A DNA stretch of 10,281 nucleotides, from assembly GCA_937897495.1 (NCBI GenBank), contig CALCBL010000430.1:1-10281 (forward strand), given 5' to 3'. Positions within the stretch are counted from its first letter, which is position 1. Each line of letters opens with the position of its first letter. This document shows positions 1-6,813 of the stretch, piece by piece. Origin of the DNA: an uncultured Burkholderiales bacterium. GTDB taxonomy: Bacteria > Pseudomonadota > Gammaproteobacteria > Burkholderiales > Burkholderiaceae_C. Position numbers and translations under genes: made by a program. The notes beneath the pieces are model-generated. The model ran no database searches and was not told the DNA's origin. It saw only the letters and a list, made by a program, of their open reading frames with translations.

Positions 1-1
1 T

Positions 2-871
2 TTCCGTCATTCAAAAGATTTGTTTCTAACGGTCGTCTATTTTTGCGTCATGGGTTTTTCTGCCCTTACATACGCACAGGCCCAAACCACGCTGCGAATC
101 ACCACCATCCCCGAAGAGGCGGCTACCGAGCAGGTTCGCAAATTCACGCCGCTTGCTACTTACTTAGAAAAGCAGTTGGACATGAAAGTTCAGTTCACAC
201 CGGTGACCGACTATCCTGCAGCCGTAGAGTCTTTGGTGAACAAAAAGGTTGACGTGGTTTGGTTTGGTGGCTTTACGTTTGTGCAGGCCAGCATTCGTTC
301 AGGTGGCAAAATTGTGCCCTTGGCGCAGCGAGAAGAAGACACTAAATTTCAGTCGGTGTTCATTGCCAAAACCAACTCAGGCATTAAAAGTTTGGCCGAC
401 ATGAAGGGCAAGCAAGTCTCTTTTGGTTCGCAAAGCAGCACCTCGGGTCACCTCATGCCGCGCAGCTTTTTGTTGCAAGCCAACATTGAGCCTGAAAAAG
501 ACTTCAAGCGCATTGCTTACAGCGGCGCGCACGATGCCACCATTGCTTCTGTGGTGAGCGGCAAGGTAGACGCCGCCGCGCTAGACATCACGGTTTGGCA
601 AAAGTTTGTGACCGAAAACAAGGTCAACACGCAAGATGTCAACGTGTTTTTCACAACACCTCCCTACTTCAACTACAACTGGTCTGTGCATGCCGACATG
701 CCGGTTCAGCAACGCGAAAAAATCAAGGCAGCCTTGCTCGGCCTGAACCCCGCCAACCCCGAGCATGCCGAAATTCTCAAGCTCAATCGCGCCACACGCT
801 ACGTCACTACGACACCTGAAAATTACAAAGGTTTAGAGTCGGCTGCTCGCAGCGCAGGCTTGCTTCAATAA
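2..871 (+). CDS. Putative selenate/selenium-oxyanion ABC transporter, periplasmic substrate-binding protein (PhnD superfamily), 5' partial
   Basis: Periplasmic binding protein that would capture an oxyanion and deliver it to the two permeases encoded downstream. The frame is open to the left edge, and a TTG at 20 is the only early start in view. Residues before it (FRHSKD) look like the charged n-region of a signal peptide, so the true start is probably just outside the window; about 289 residues are visible. A hydrophobic stretch followed by TYAQA marks a signal peptide with cleavage near AQA|Q. Counting TTG 20 as residue 1, the family anion-binding loop SSTSGH lies at 139-144 and SGAHDA at 168-173; a YNW motif follows near the C-terminus. 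Overall similarity, including VTDYPAAVE, FTFVQA and the TTPPY region, matches the clade labelled putative selenate-binding (TIGR04553, from memory). Linkage to selD/senC supports a selenium ligand. Phosphate, phosphonate or phosphite remain alternatives. An ATPase gene follows after 15 bases. Confidence 0.82.
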   Translation, partial: FRHSKDLFLTVVYFCVMGFSALTYAQAQTTLRITTIPEEAATEQVRKFTPLATYLEKQLDMKVQFTPVTDYPAAVESLVNKKVDVVWFGGFTFVQASIRSGGKIVPLAQREEDTKFQSVFIAKTNSGIKSLADMKGKQVSFGSQSSTSGHLMPRSFLLQANIEPEKDFKRIAYSGAHDATIASVVSGKVDAAALDITVWQKFVTENKVNTQDVNVFFTTPPYFNYNWSVHADMPVQQREKIKAALLGLNPANPEHAEILKLNRATRYVTTTPENYKGLESAARSAGLLQ

Positions 872-886
872 ACGGGTAACTCGCTT

Positions 887-1714
887 TTGAACATCGAGCT
901 TTCGGACCTTCAGGCCCGCCACCCCTCTGCACCAGCTCATGCGCCAGCGGCTTTGCAAGGCATTAGCCTGCAACTTGGCGTGGGCGAGCAGGTCGCCATC
1001 ATTGGCCCTTCGGGTGCAGGCAAGACAAGCTTGCTTCAGGTACTGGCTTGTGCCCAACGTCCTACGCAAGGCGAGTTTCTTTTAGGCGGACAAGACCCTT
1101 GGCGTTTGTCAACGGGTGAACTGCGGCGTTTGCGAGGTCAATTGTTTCTTGCGCCCCAAGTGCCGCCCTTGCCACCGCGCCAACGTGTTGTCACTTCGGT
1201 ATTGGCCGGACGTTTGCCCGCCATGAGCATGGCGGCCAGCTTGCGCTCTTTGTTTTACCCCACCGATATTCCAGCGGCCTACGAAGCACTCAAGCACTTT
1301 GACCTGAGTGACAAGTTGTTTGACAGGGTAGACCGCCTTTCTGGGGGTGAACGTCAACGCGTAGGATTGGCCCGTGCTTTGTTGTCTCCGGCCAGTTTGT
1401 GGCTCATTGACGAACCCTTGTCTGCCCTTGATCCTATGCGCGCTCGCTTGGCCATGACCGCTTTGGTGGGGCTTGCGCGTGAGCGGCAAATCACCATGGT
1501 TGCCACCTTGCACCAGGTCGACATGGCCCTCGCGCACTTTGATCGCATCATTGGTCTGCTTAAAGGTCAAATCGTGTTTGATTTGCCATCTGCACAAGTC
1601 AGCCCCGAACGCTTGGCGCATTTGTATGAACATGAGTTAGGCCAAGGTGCCTTGCCATCTGAGTTGGACCAAGACTTGGTTGCGCCTGCGCCTGTTGTCA
1701 TGCACTGCCGCTAA
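887..1714 (+). CDS. ABC transporter ATP-binding protein, PhnC-like (selenium-oxyanion transporter)
   Basis: Cytoplasmic ATPase that powers the importer formed with the preceding binding protein and the two following permeases. The 275-residue protein has a complete nucleotide-binding domain: Walker A GPSGAGKTS at 40-48, Q-loop Q91, signature LSGGE at 151-155, Walker B LWLIDE at 171-176 with catalytic E176, and switch histidine H209. The length and the insert around residues 105-130 fit the PhnC subfamily of phosphonate-type transporters. The start is TTG at 887: the frame has a stop at 869-871, no earlier start codon and no early ATG, and a weak GGG lies 10 bases upstream. The last 25 or so residues, after the ATPase fold, are not conserved to my eye. 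The assignment to selenium rather than phosphonate rests on the neighbours only. Confidence 0.88.
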   Translation: MNIELSDLQARHPSAPAHAPAALQGISLQLGVGEQVAIIGPSGAGKTSLLQVLACAQRPTQGEFLLGGQDPWRLSTGELRRLRGQLFLAPQVPPLPPRQRVVTSVLAGRLPAMSMAASLRSLFYPTDIPAAYEALKHFDLSDKLFDRVDRLSGGERQRVGLARALLSPASLWLIDEPLSALDPMRARLAMTALVGLARERQITMVATLHQVDMALAHFDRIIGLLKGQIVFDLPSAQVSPERLAHLYEHELGQGALPSELDQDLVAPAPVVMHCR

Positions 1715-1747
1715 GGCCATCAGGCCCTTCGCATTTTCCTGTTTGAT

Positions 1748-2602
1748 ATGTCTGCTACCCAATTGCCCCAAGCCCAACTGGCATCCGGTGGCAAGCTTCG
1801 CGATCCAGACTTTTCATCAAGGGTGTTTTGGCTAGTCTTGGCCATACTGCTGCTTTGGCCATTGGGCGTGGCCACCGAGTTTCGGCCCTGGGTGTTGTGG
1901 GAACCCGATAACCGAAAAGTCACTCTTGATTTCTTGGCCAGCTTTTGGCCACTTGTGTACGACGCTGAATTCATGCGCATGGTGGCCCGTGAAACTTGGC
2001 GCACAGTTGCCATGGCCACCGCAGGCGTTACGCTGGCTTTGGTGTTAGCTGTGCCCATGTGCCTGATGGCGACCCGCGTTTTATCGCTGTCGGCCTTGTC
2101 GGGCCGCATGAACCGCTGGCCTGCTGTGATGCGCTGGTTTGTTCGCGCCACTTTGATTGTGCTGCGCAGCATTCCCGAACTGGTATGGGCCTTGGTCTTT
2201 GTGCGCGTGGTGGGCCTCGGCCCAACAGCGGGTGTGCTGGCCATTGCACTCACCTATGGCGGCATGCTTGGCAAGGTGTATGCCGAAATTTTAGAAAGTG
2301 GTGAGAGCCATGCCACCCATACCCTGATGCGCAACGGCAGCGGCCGTTTACAAGCTTTTGTGTATGCGCTGCTGCCCAGTCACGCGGCCGAGCTGGCTTC
2401 TTATACGGTGTACCGCTGGGAATGTGCCATTCGCTCATCGGTGGTGTTGGGGTTTGTGGGCGCCGGAGGCTTGGGCCAACAACTGGACAATTCGATGAAG
2501 ATGTTCAATGGCGGCGAAGTAGCCACTTTGCTTTTGGTGTTCATTGCGCTGGTGGCGTTGGCCGACCATGTCAGCGCTTGGCTAAGAAGGGCTTTGTCAT
2601 GA
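1748..2602 (+). CDS. ABC transporter permease, PhnE-type, first subunit
   Basis: Inner-membrane permease of the left-hand oxyanion importer, 284 residues. Hydrophobic segments are visible at about 26-43, 87-108, 132-155, 158-172, 229-245 and 256-273. The PhnE hallmark SIPELVWAL is at 141-149, and the cytoplasmic coupling region that docks on the ATPase runs from about 178 to 225, ending in SYTVYRWE. The glycine-rich GFVGAGGLGQ at 235-244 is typical of binding-protein-dependent permeases. The gene starts 33 bases after the ATPase stop, with no strong Shine-Dalgarno sequence at ATG 1748, so translation may depend on coupling. It overlaps the next permease by 4 bases (ATGA). It is paralogous to that permease but clearly diverged, so the transporter probably uses a permease heterodimer. 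Confidence 0.88.
   Translation: MSATQLPQAQLASGGKLRDPDFSSRVFWLVLAILLLWPLGVATEFRPWVLWEPDNRKVTLDFLASFWPLVYDAEFMRMVARETWRTVAMATAGVTLALVLAVPMCLMATRVLSLSALSGRMNRWPAVMRWFVRATLIVLRSIPELVWALVFVRVVGLGPTAGVLAIALTYGGMLGKVYAEILESGESHATHTLMRNGSGRLQAFVYALLPSHAAELASYTVYRWECAIRSSVVLGFVGAGGLGQQLDNSMKMFNGGEVATLLLVFIALVALADHVSAWLRRALS
2584..2598 (+). promoter_or_regulatory. Ribosome binding site fixing the second permease start
   Basis: The purine run AAGAAGGG ends 7 bases before ATG 2599 and lies inside the end of the upstream permease gene. It supports 2599 over the long upstream open frame (2422), and with the ATGA overlap it suggests translational coupling. A second ATG at 2602 is in frame and equally possible. 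Confidence 0.6.
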
Positions 2603-3429
2603 TGCCCACTCGCGAAGCGGCCAATCCCCCTTACAAACTGCCGCCGCCTTTGTTCGATGCACGATGCAGAGCATGCTGGTTCACGCTTGCTTTGTTGGTG
2701 TTGGTCATTGCCAGCTTCGTATCCTTAGACCTTGACTGGGCTTCCTTTGCATCTTTAGAGGCGGGACGCAGCATGTACCGCTTTATGGCGGAGTTTTTTC
2801 CGCCCGATATATCGCCTAAGTTTGTGAGCAAAGTGGTTTCGGCAGCTTGGGAAACACTGGCCATGTCTGCGCTGGGAACCATCATGGCGGCGGTCTTGGG
2901 CTTGGCCTTGGCGGTGCCTGCCAGCCGCATGTCCAAACAAGATGCTGCTTGGCTGCGCAGTCCCACACGCTGGCTGCTCAATGCATTGCGTGCAATTCCT
3001 GAACTGGTATGGGCCGCACTGTTATTGATTTCTGCCGGCTTAGGACCCATGGCCGGTACCTTGGCTCTGGCCCTTCACACCAGCGGCGTTTTGGGCCGGC
3101 TTTTTGCAGAGGCCATGGAAAACATACCTACGGGCCCTGGCGATGCTTTGCGCACGCAAGGGGTGGGGCCGCTGCGCGTCTTTGCCTATGCCACTTTGCC
3201 GCAGGTTTTGCCGCAGCTCATGAGTTATACGCTGTACCGCTGGGAAAACAACATTCGCGCAGCCGCCGTGTTGGGGGTTGTGGGGGCGGGCGGTTTGGGT
3301 CAGATGTTGTCGTTTAACATGGGCTTGTTTCTGATGAACAAGACGGCCACCATTTTGGGTGCCATGCTGCTCATGGTGGCCTGCGTCGACGTGCTGAGCT
3401 TTGCTTTGAGGCGGTGGCTGAATCGTTAA
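2599..3429 (+). CDS. ABC transporter permease, PhnE-type, second subunit
   Basis: Second inner-membrane permease of the oxyanion importer, 276 residues. The start is ATG 2599, which overlaps the previous gene's TGA as ATGA; AAGAAGG about 7-8 bases upstream is a good ribosome binding site. The frame is open further back to 2422, but that stretch lies inside the preceding permease and is not coding in this frame. The protein has a first membrane segment at about 27-43, AIPELVWAA at 132-140, a coupling loop around 168-216 ending in SYTLYRWE, and GVVGAGGLGQ at 226-235. These motifs parallel the first permease, so the pair arose by duplication within the PhnE family. The next gene, egtD, begins 60 bases downstream on the same strand without an obvious terminator, so read-through is possible. 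Confidence 0.88.
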   Translation: MMPTREAANPPYKLPPPLFDARCRACWFTLALLVLVIASFVSLDLDWASFASLEAGRSMYRFMAEFFPPDISPKFVSKVVSAAWETLAMSALGTIMAAVLGLALAVPASRMSKQDAAWLRSPTRWLLNALRAIPELVWAALLLISAGLGPMAGTLALALHTSGVLGRLFAEAMENIPTGPGDALRTQGVGPLRVFAYATLPQVLPQLMSYTLYRWENNIRAAAVLGVVGAGGLGQMLSFNMGLFLMNKTATILGAMLLMVACVDVLSFALRRWLNR

Positions 3430-3489
3430 GCCAAAATTTAATTCAAAAAAGTTGCGATCAGTACAACCCAAATATTCAATGAGATCTTG

Positions 3490-4467
3490 ATGCAAATAAA
3501 ACAGCCCTTGTTTTTTGACACTTACAAAGAAAACAAAGATGCAGACATACAAGCGCTGATTGAAGGCTTGCTTTGCCCTCAGGCGACCTTGTCTCCCAAG
3601 TACTTCTACGATGAGATGGGATCGGTCTTGTTTGACGCAATTACCTTGTTGCCCGAATACTATCCAACCCGTACTGAGTTAGAAATTTTCACGCAGCAAG
3701 CAAGCGAAATTCATGCGCATTTTCCCAAGCAAGCCACGTGGGTTGAACTGGGCGCTGGCAGCTGTCAAAAAGCAGCTCAATTGTTCACGCATTCCAAGCC
3801 GTCAACCTATGTCGCTGTTGATATTTCAGTTGACTATTTGTCGCAGCATTTAAAAGATTTACAGGCCAAAAACTCAGACGTCAATGTGGTCGGTGTGGGC
3901 ATGGACTTTTCACATTCACTCACGTTTCCAGAGAAGCTGCAGCAACAACTGACGGCAGAACCGTTGCTAGCTTTGTATCTTGGCTCTAGCTTGGGAAACT
4001 TCAATCCAGTAGAGGCCTTGTACTTTTTGCAAAGAGTCGCCAATCTTTGCAAAATGGGCCAGCCTGGCTCAGGGCTCATCATTGGCATTGACTTGGTCAA
4101 AGACTCAAGTACGCTTGAGCGCGCTTACGCAGATGACTTAGGCGTAACGGCCGCCTTTAATTTGAACGTGCTTAGACGTGTCAACAGTTTATTGGGCTCA
4201 GATTTTGATGTGCGAGATTGGCAGCACAGTGCACGTTTTAACGTGCAAGAGTCTCGGATAGAAATGCACTTGCAAGCCAAGAAAAATCTGACTGTTCAGT
4301 GGCAGGGGCAGCAACGTCATTTCAAACAAGACGAAACCATTCACACTGAAAATTCTTACAAATGGTCAATCCAAAAATTTACCACTTTGTTAATTCAATC
4401 AGGTTTTACAAACACCCGGCATTGGACCGATCAAAAATCGCACTACGCTTTGTTTTGGGCCAGTTAA
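3490..4467 (+). CDS. egtD: L-histidine N-alpha-methyltransferase EgtD (hercynine synthase)
   Basis: Cytoplasmic SAM-dependent enzyme that trimethylates histidine to hercynine, the betaine scaffold shared by ergothioneine and selenoneine. The 325-residue protein has the usual family length. The N-terminal hallmark LSPKYFYDE is at 34-42 and EYYPTRTE at 56-63 (histidine-pocket tyrosine region). The SAM-binding loop ELGAGS is at 86-91, GSSLGNF at 165-171 carries the pocket asparagine N170, and Y213 lies in RAYAD. The C-terminal TENSYKW at 286-292 supplies E287 and S289, corresponding by motif to the Glu/Ser pair that sets histidine specificity in mycobacterial EgtD. I chose ATG 3490 over TTG 3487; a GAG lies about six bases upstream. 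The base composition is visibly AT-rich (about 30-47% GC in lines I counted) compared with the preceding permease. No egtA, egtC or egtE is near, and the gene is convergent with senA, fitting supply of hercynine to SenA. Confidence 0.95.
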   Translation: MQIKQPLFFDTYKENKDADIQALIEGLLCPQATLSPKYFYDEMGSVLFDAITLLPEYYPTRTELEIFTQQASEIHAHFPKQATWVELGAGSCQKAAQLFTHSKPSTYVAVDISVDYLSQHLKDLQAKNSDVNVVGVGMDFSHSLTFPEKLQQQLTAEPLLALYLGSSLGNFNPVEALYFLQRVANLCKMGQPGSGLIIGIDLVKDSSTLERAYADDLGVTAAFNLNVLRRVNSLLGSDFDVRDWQHSARFNVQESRIEMHLQAKKNLTVQWQGQQRHFKQDETIHTENSYKWSIQKFTTLLIQSGFTNTRHWTDQKSHYALFWAS

Positions 4468-4493
4468 GTTTTCGCCAATTAATCTGTTGAAGT

Positions 4494-5681
4494 TTAAAGC
4501 GCGCAAGTTCTAAAGCCTGAATAAATATCATCGCGTTCAGGCGTAAAGAAATTTCGATAATTCACATCTCGCAAGACAGCGTGAGTGAACTGAGAGGCAC
4601 CTCTTAGCACTTTGTGCGTGCCAAACCATGGCTCTGAATATTCAGTGTAGGGGTGCGTCGCAAAGCCTTCATAGGGCTCAAACGTATCTTGCGTCCATTC
4701 CCAAACTTGGCCCCACTTAAAGTCTGTGAGTGTTTTGGCAGCACAGTCCCACTCGGCTTCTGTTGGCAAGCGGCATTTGGCCCAAGCACAGTAGGCTTGA
4801 GCATCCGTCCAAGACAGGTGAACGGCTGGTGCGTCCTTGTTCAATGGCTGCCAATTGCCAAACACTTCTACTTCGAAATCGGAACCCGTTTTCCGAATGT
4901 AATTTGGCAGACGGTATCCCGCATCGATTACAAAATTGATATATTGCGCCCAGTTGACAGGCTGCAGTGAAATTTCAAAGTCTTGAATGGAGCACGTTTT
5001 TGCAATCAGTTCGTTGTCAAAGCAAAACGGTATTTCTTCCTGCGATGAGTTTGAAGAGAAATCTCTTGAACCAAGCTTCCAAATTTGCGAGGGTACGCGT
5101 GCTGTTCTGTATTCAACACTTTGCTGCTTTAAGTTGAGCGCAGTTGATTGGCTATTTTCTGCAATTTCATCCTCTTGCCGCCAGACTGCTTTGAAAGGCA
5201 TTCTGAGTGACTGCGCCATGTAGGCGCTTGCCTCTAGGTGCATGGCCTCATGCTGCAGCACCAGCCAATAGAAATACAGCGCGGGGCTGTGGTCAGTTTC
5301 ATTGTGCAAAAGCTCAAGTGTTTGAGCCAAGCTTTCCTGTGCGTATTGAATGCACTTGGGATGCGTTAAAAGTTTCAAGTCCCAGCGCGTCGAGTGAGCT
5401 ACCTTGGCACTGTCAAACCACGCATCAGCTTCATGGAGAAGCGAGGCGTTGCGCGGCTGTGAAAGATCAGAGGCGAGGCCGTGAGTGCGTTGTAGATTTC
5501 GGGCAATCCAATATTCTTGAAACCATGCAATGTGGCCCAGTTCCCAAACGGGTGGATTCAAGCCCTTGTGATAGGGAAGGCTGAGTTTGTTGGCACTCAA
5601 GTAGCATTCAAAAGAGCTGAGTGTATGGCCTCTAAGGTGCTGAAGAGCCTTTGACAATGTCAGGATATTTACTTGCCGCAT
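4494..5681 (-). CDS. senA: Selenoneine synthase SenA (EgtB-like non-haem iron enzyme)
   Basis: Oxygen-dependent iron enzyme expected to form the C-Se bond between hercynine and a 1-selenosugar made by SenB, leading through a selenoxide to selenoneine. The 395-residue protein has the EgtB architecture: an N-terminal DinB-like helical domain (about 10-165) and a C-terminal formylglycine-generating-enzyme-like domain (about 195-395). The metal-binding histidines are visible as H50 in WELGH and H144/H148 in HEAMHLE (HX3HXE). The C-terminal domain shows HLSWTDAQAYC at 288-298, RLPTEAEW at 304-311, GQVWEWT at 324-330 and a final SGFR at 388-391. Sequence alone could also fit an ergothioneine EgtB; the adjacent senB and senC decide for SenA. 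ATG 5681 has an AGGA 12 bases upstream, a rather long spacing. The gene runs against egtD (26-base gap) and diverges from senB (39-base gap). It is AT-rich like egtD. Confidence 0.92.
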   Translation of the reverse strand: MRQVNILTLSKALQHLRGHTLSSFECYLSANKLSLPYHKGLNPPVWELGHIAWFQEYWIARNLQRTHGLASDLSQPRNASLLHEADAWFDSAKVAHSTRWDLKLLTHPKCIQYAQESLAQTLELLHNETDHSPALYFYWLVLQHEAMHLEASAYMAQSLRMPFKAVWRQEDEIAENSQSTALNLKQQSVEYRTARVPSQIWKLGSRDFSSNSSQEEIPFCFDNELIAKTCSIQDFEISLQPVNWAQYINFVIDAGYRLPNYIRKTGSDFEVEVFGNWQPLNKDAPAVHLSWTDAQAYCAWAKCRLPTEAEWDCAAKTLTDFKWGQVWEWTQDTFEPYEGFATHPYTEYSEPWFGTHKVLRGASQFTHAVLRDVNYRNFFTPERDDIYSGFRTCAL

Positions 5682-5720
5682 TGATTGCTTGTGTCCTTTT
5701 AGATATGCTTAGGGCTCTAT
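5682..5720. promoter_or_regulatory. Divergent senA/senB intergenic region
   Basis: Only 39 bases separate the divergent senA and senB start codons, so promoters for both must overlap here or lie inside the opposite gene. On the + strand, AGGG at 5711-5714 is a well-spaced ribosome binding site for senB. On the - strand, AGGA precedes senA. TTGATT (5681-5686) and TATGCT (5704-5709) sit 17 bases apart and resemble a sigma-70 promoter, but the transcript would start at or beyond the senB ribosome binding site, so this is weak evidence. No clear operator palindrome was seen. Confidence 0.35.
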
Positions 5721-6764
5721 ATGAACCAAGCTCCTCATCCAAAGTTACTTTCCAAAAAGTTGCTCAAATCAGAAGTGCCTAACGCTCAAGCCGCTAAGCC
5801 AACATTGGTCATTGTAAGTCCTGCCCTTGCCAGTGCAAACAACGGCAATTGGCAAACCGCCAAACGTTATCGGCAGTTGTTAAGCGCGCATTTTCGGGTC
5901 CGACTGGTTAGCGAATGGGACGGCGCAAATTCTGACGATGTCTTAATTGCTTTGCATGCGCGCCGCAGTTTTCCGTCGATTGCTGCTTGGCATGCCGTGC
6001 ATGGCGCCAAAGGTTTGGTGGTGGTGCTGACCGGTACTGATTTGTACCGCGATATTCAACACGATTCACAGGCCCAACAATCTCTAGAATTTGCTGCTCG
6101 CTTAGTGGTTTTGCAGCCCATGGGGCTGGATGAATTATCGGCGCCATTCAAGGCTAAAACATCGGTGCTTCTGCAGTCAACTACCCCCCGAGTCACCTTG
6201 CCGAAAACAAAGCGTTGCATACGGGTGGTGATGGTGGGCCATCTGCGCGAGGAAAAATCTCCGCGTACCTTGTTTGAAGCAGCAGCCCTGCTTGCGCAGC
6301 AGCACGATATTCACATACAGCACATTGGTGCAGAGCATGATCAGGTTCTGGCAAACATGGCGCACCAAACAGCTGCGCTTTGCCCCCACTATCAATTCAC
6401 GGGTGCTTTAACTTATCCAGAAACGCGACGTCAAATTCAGCGCTCGCACGTGCTGGTTCACACCAGCGTCATGGAGGGTGGTGCCCACGTGATCATGGAG
6501 GCCGTTTGCAGCGGTGTGCCAGTCATTGCATCGCGCATACCCGGCAACATGGGCATGCTTGGCGAAGACTATGCAGGCCTGTTTCCAGTGGGTGACGCCA
6601 AGGCGCTGGCCGACATGCTCATTCGTTTTCGGCATGACGCCACATTTGAACAACTGTTAAAAAAGCAGTGCGCCCTGAGAGCGCCTTTGTTTTCGGCTGA
6701 GCACGAACGCAAAGGCTTGCTTACAATCGTGCAAAGCGTCTTGTCTGCGCGCCATTTGCCTTGA
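5721..6764 (+). CDS. senB: Selenosugar synthase SenB (GT4-like glycosyltransferase)
   Basis: Cytoplasmic enzyme expected to use selenophosphate (from SenC) and a UDP-sugar, reported as UDP-GlcNAc, to form a 1-seleno-sugar, the selenium donor for SenA. The 347-residue protein has a GT-B fold layout. The N-terminal half begins with the strand TLVIVSPALA at 28-37, then NNGNWQTAKRY at 40-50 and LTGTDLY at 103-109. The C-terminal half begins with VVMVGHLREEKSP at 169-181. The nucleotide-sugar site shows the retaining-GT E-X7-E pattern, E252 and E260, followed by SGVPVIAS at 264-271. This matches the family formerly called TIGR04348. ATG 5721 has AGGG six bases upstream. The first 27 residues are a lysine-rich extension before the conserved fold, so a later non-ATG start (GTG at residue 19) is possible. 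senC follows on the same strand, supporting a senBC operon. Confidence 0.93.
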   Translation: MNQAPHPKLLSKKLLKSEVPNAQAAKPTLVIVSPALASANNGNWQTAKRYRQLLSAHFRVRLVSEWDGANSDDVLIALHARRSFPSIAAWHAVHGAKGLVVVLTGTDLYRDIQHDSQAQQSLEFAARLVVLQPMGLDELSAPFKAKTSVLLQSTTPRVTLPKTKRCIRVVMVGHLREEKSPRTLFEAAALLAQQHDIHIQHIGAEHDQVLANMAHQTAALCPHYQFTGALTYPETRRQIQRSHVLVHTSVMEGGAHVIMEAVCSGVPVIASRIPGNMGMLGEDYAGLFPVGDAKALADMLIRFRHDATFEQLLKKQCALRAPLFSAEHERKGLLTIVQSVLSARHLP

Positions 6765-6802
6765 ATGCTTAGCGCTTCAAGCAAGCCCTCATTTTTTGTA
6801 TT

Positions 6803-6813
6803 TAGGAAACACC
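6803..6813 (+). promoter_or_regulatory. Ribosome binding site fixing the senC start
   Basis: TAGGA at 6803-6807 lies six bases before ATG 6814. The frame can be extended back to a TTG at 6796, but that would place this strong site inside the coding region, and starting at 6814 makes the catalytic residues fall at the E. coli SelD numbers (C17, K20). Both support 6814. Confidence 0.7.

Noticed and set aside
1109..1633. 174-residue open frame antisense to the PhnC-like ATPase
   Set aside because: It lies wholly inside a gene with intact ABC motifs and shows no recognisable domain; it is a shadow frame.
1720..2253. 177-residue open frame antisense to the first PhnE-type permease
   Set aside because: It has low-complexity, Ser/Thr/Arg-rich composition typical of an antisense shadow of a hydrophobic gene, with no ribosome binding site or family similarity.
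3452..3478. Possible promoter TTGCGA / TATTCA upstream of egtD
   Set aside because: The spacer is only 15 bases, both boxes are poor matches, and the -10 would leave about 11 bases to the start codon.
3040..3552. 170-residue open frame on the minus strand across the permease end and egtD start
   Set aside because: It overlaps two well-supported genes and has no recognisable domain; it is treated as chance.
5651..5656. Perfect TTGACA -35 box on the + strand near the senA start
   Set aside because: No -10-like hexamer lies at 16-18 bases (the sequence there is GC-rich), so it is probably chance within senA coding sequence.
4494..5681. Reading the EgtB-like gene as ergothioneine EgtB
   Set aside because: The fold fits, but the neighbouring SenB and SelD genes and the lack of egtA, egtC and egtE favour SenA; sequence alone does not exclude EgtB.
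6760..6800. Inverted repeat CTTGAA/TTCAAG after senB, followed by a short T run
   Set aside because: The stem is only 6 bp with a 10-base loop, and the T run begins about 10 bases after it. It is too weak for an intrinsic terminator, and senB and senC look like one operon.
6796..6813. TTG start extending senC by six residues
   Set aside because: It would put the ribosome binding site inside the gene, and the ATG at 6814 gives catalytic residue numbers identical to E. coli SelD.
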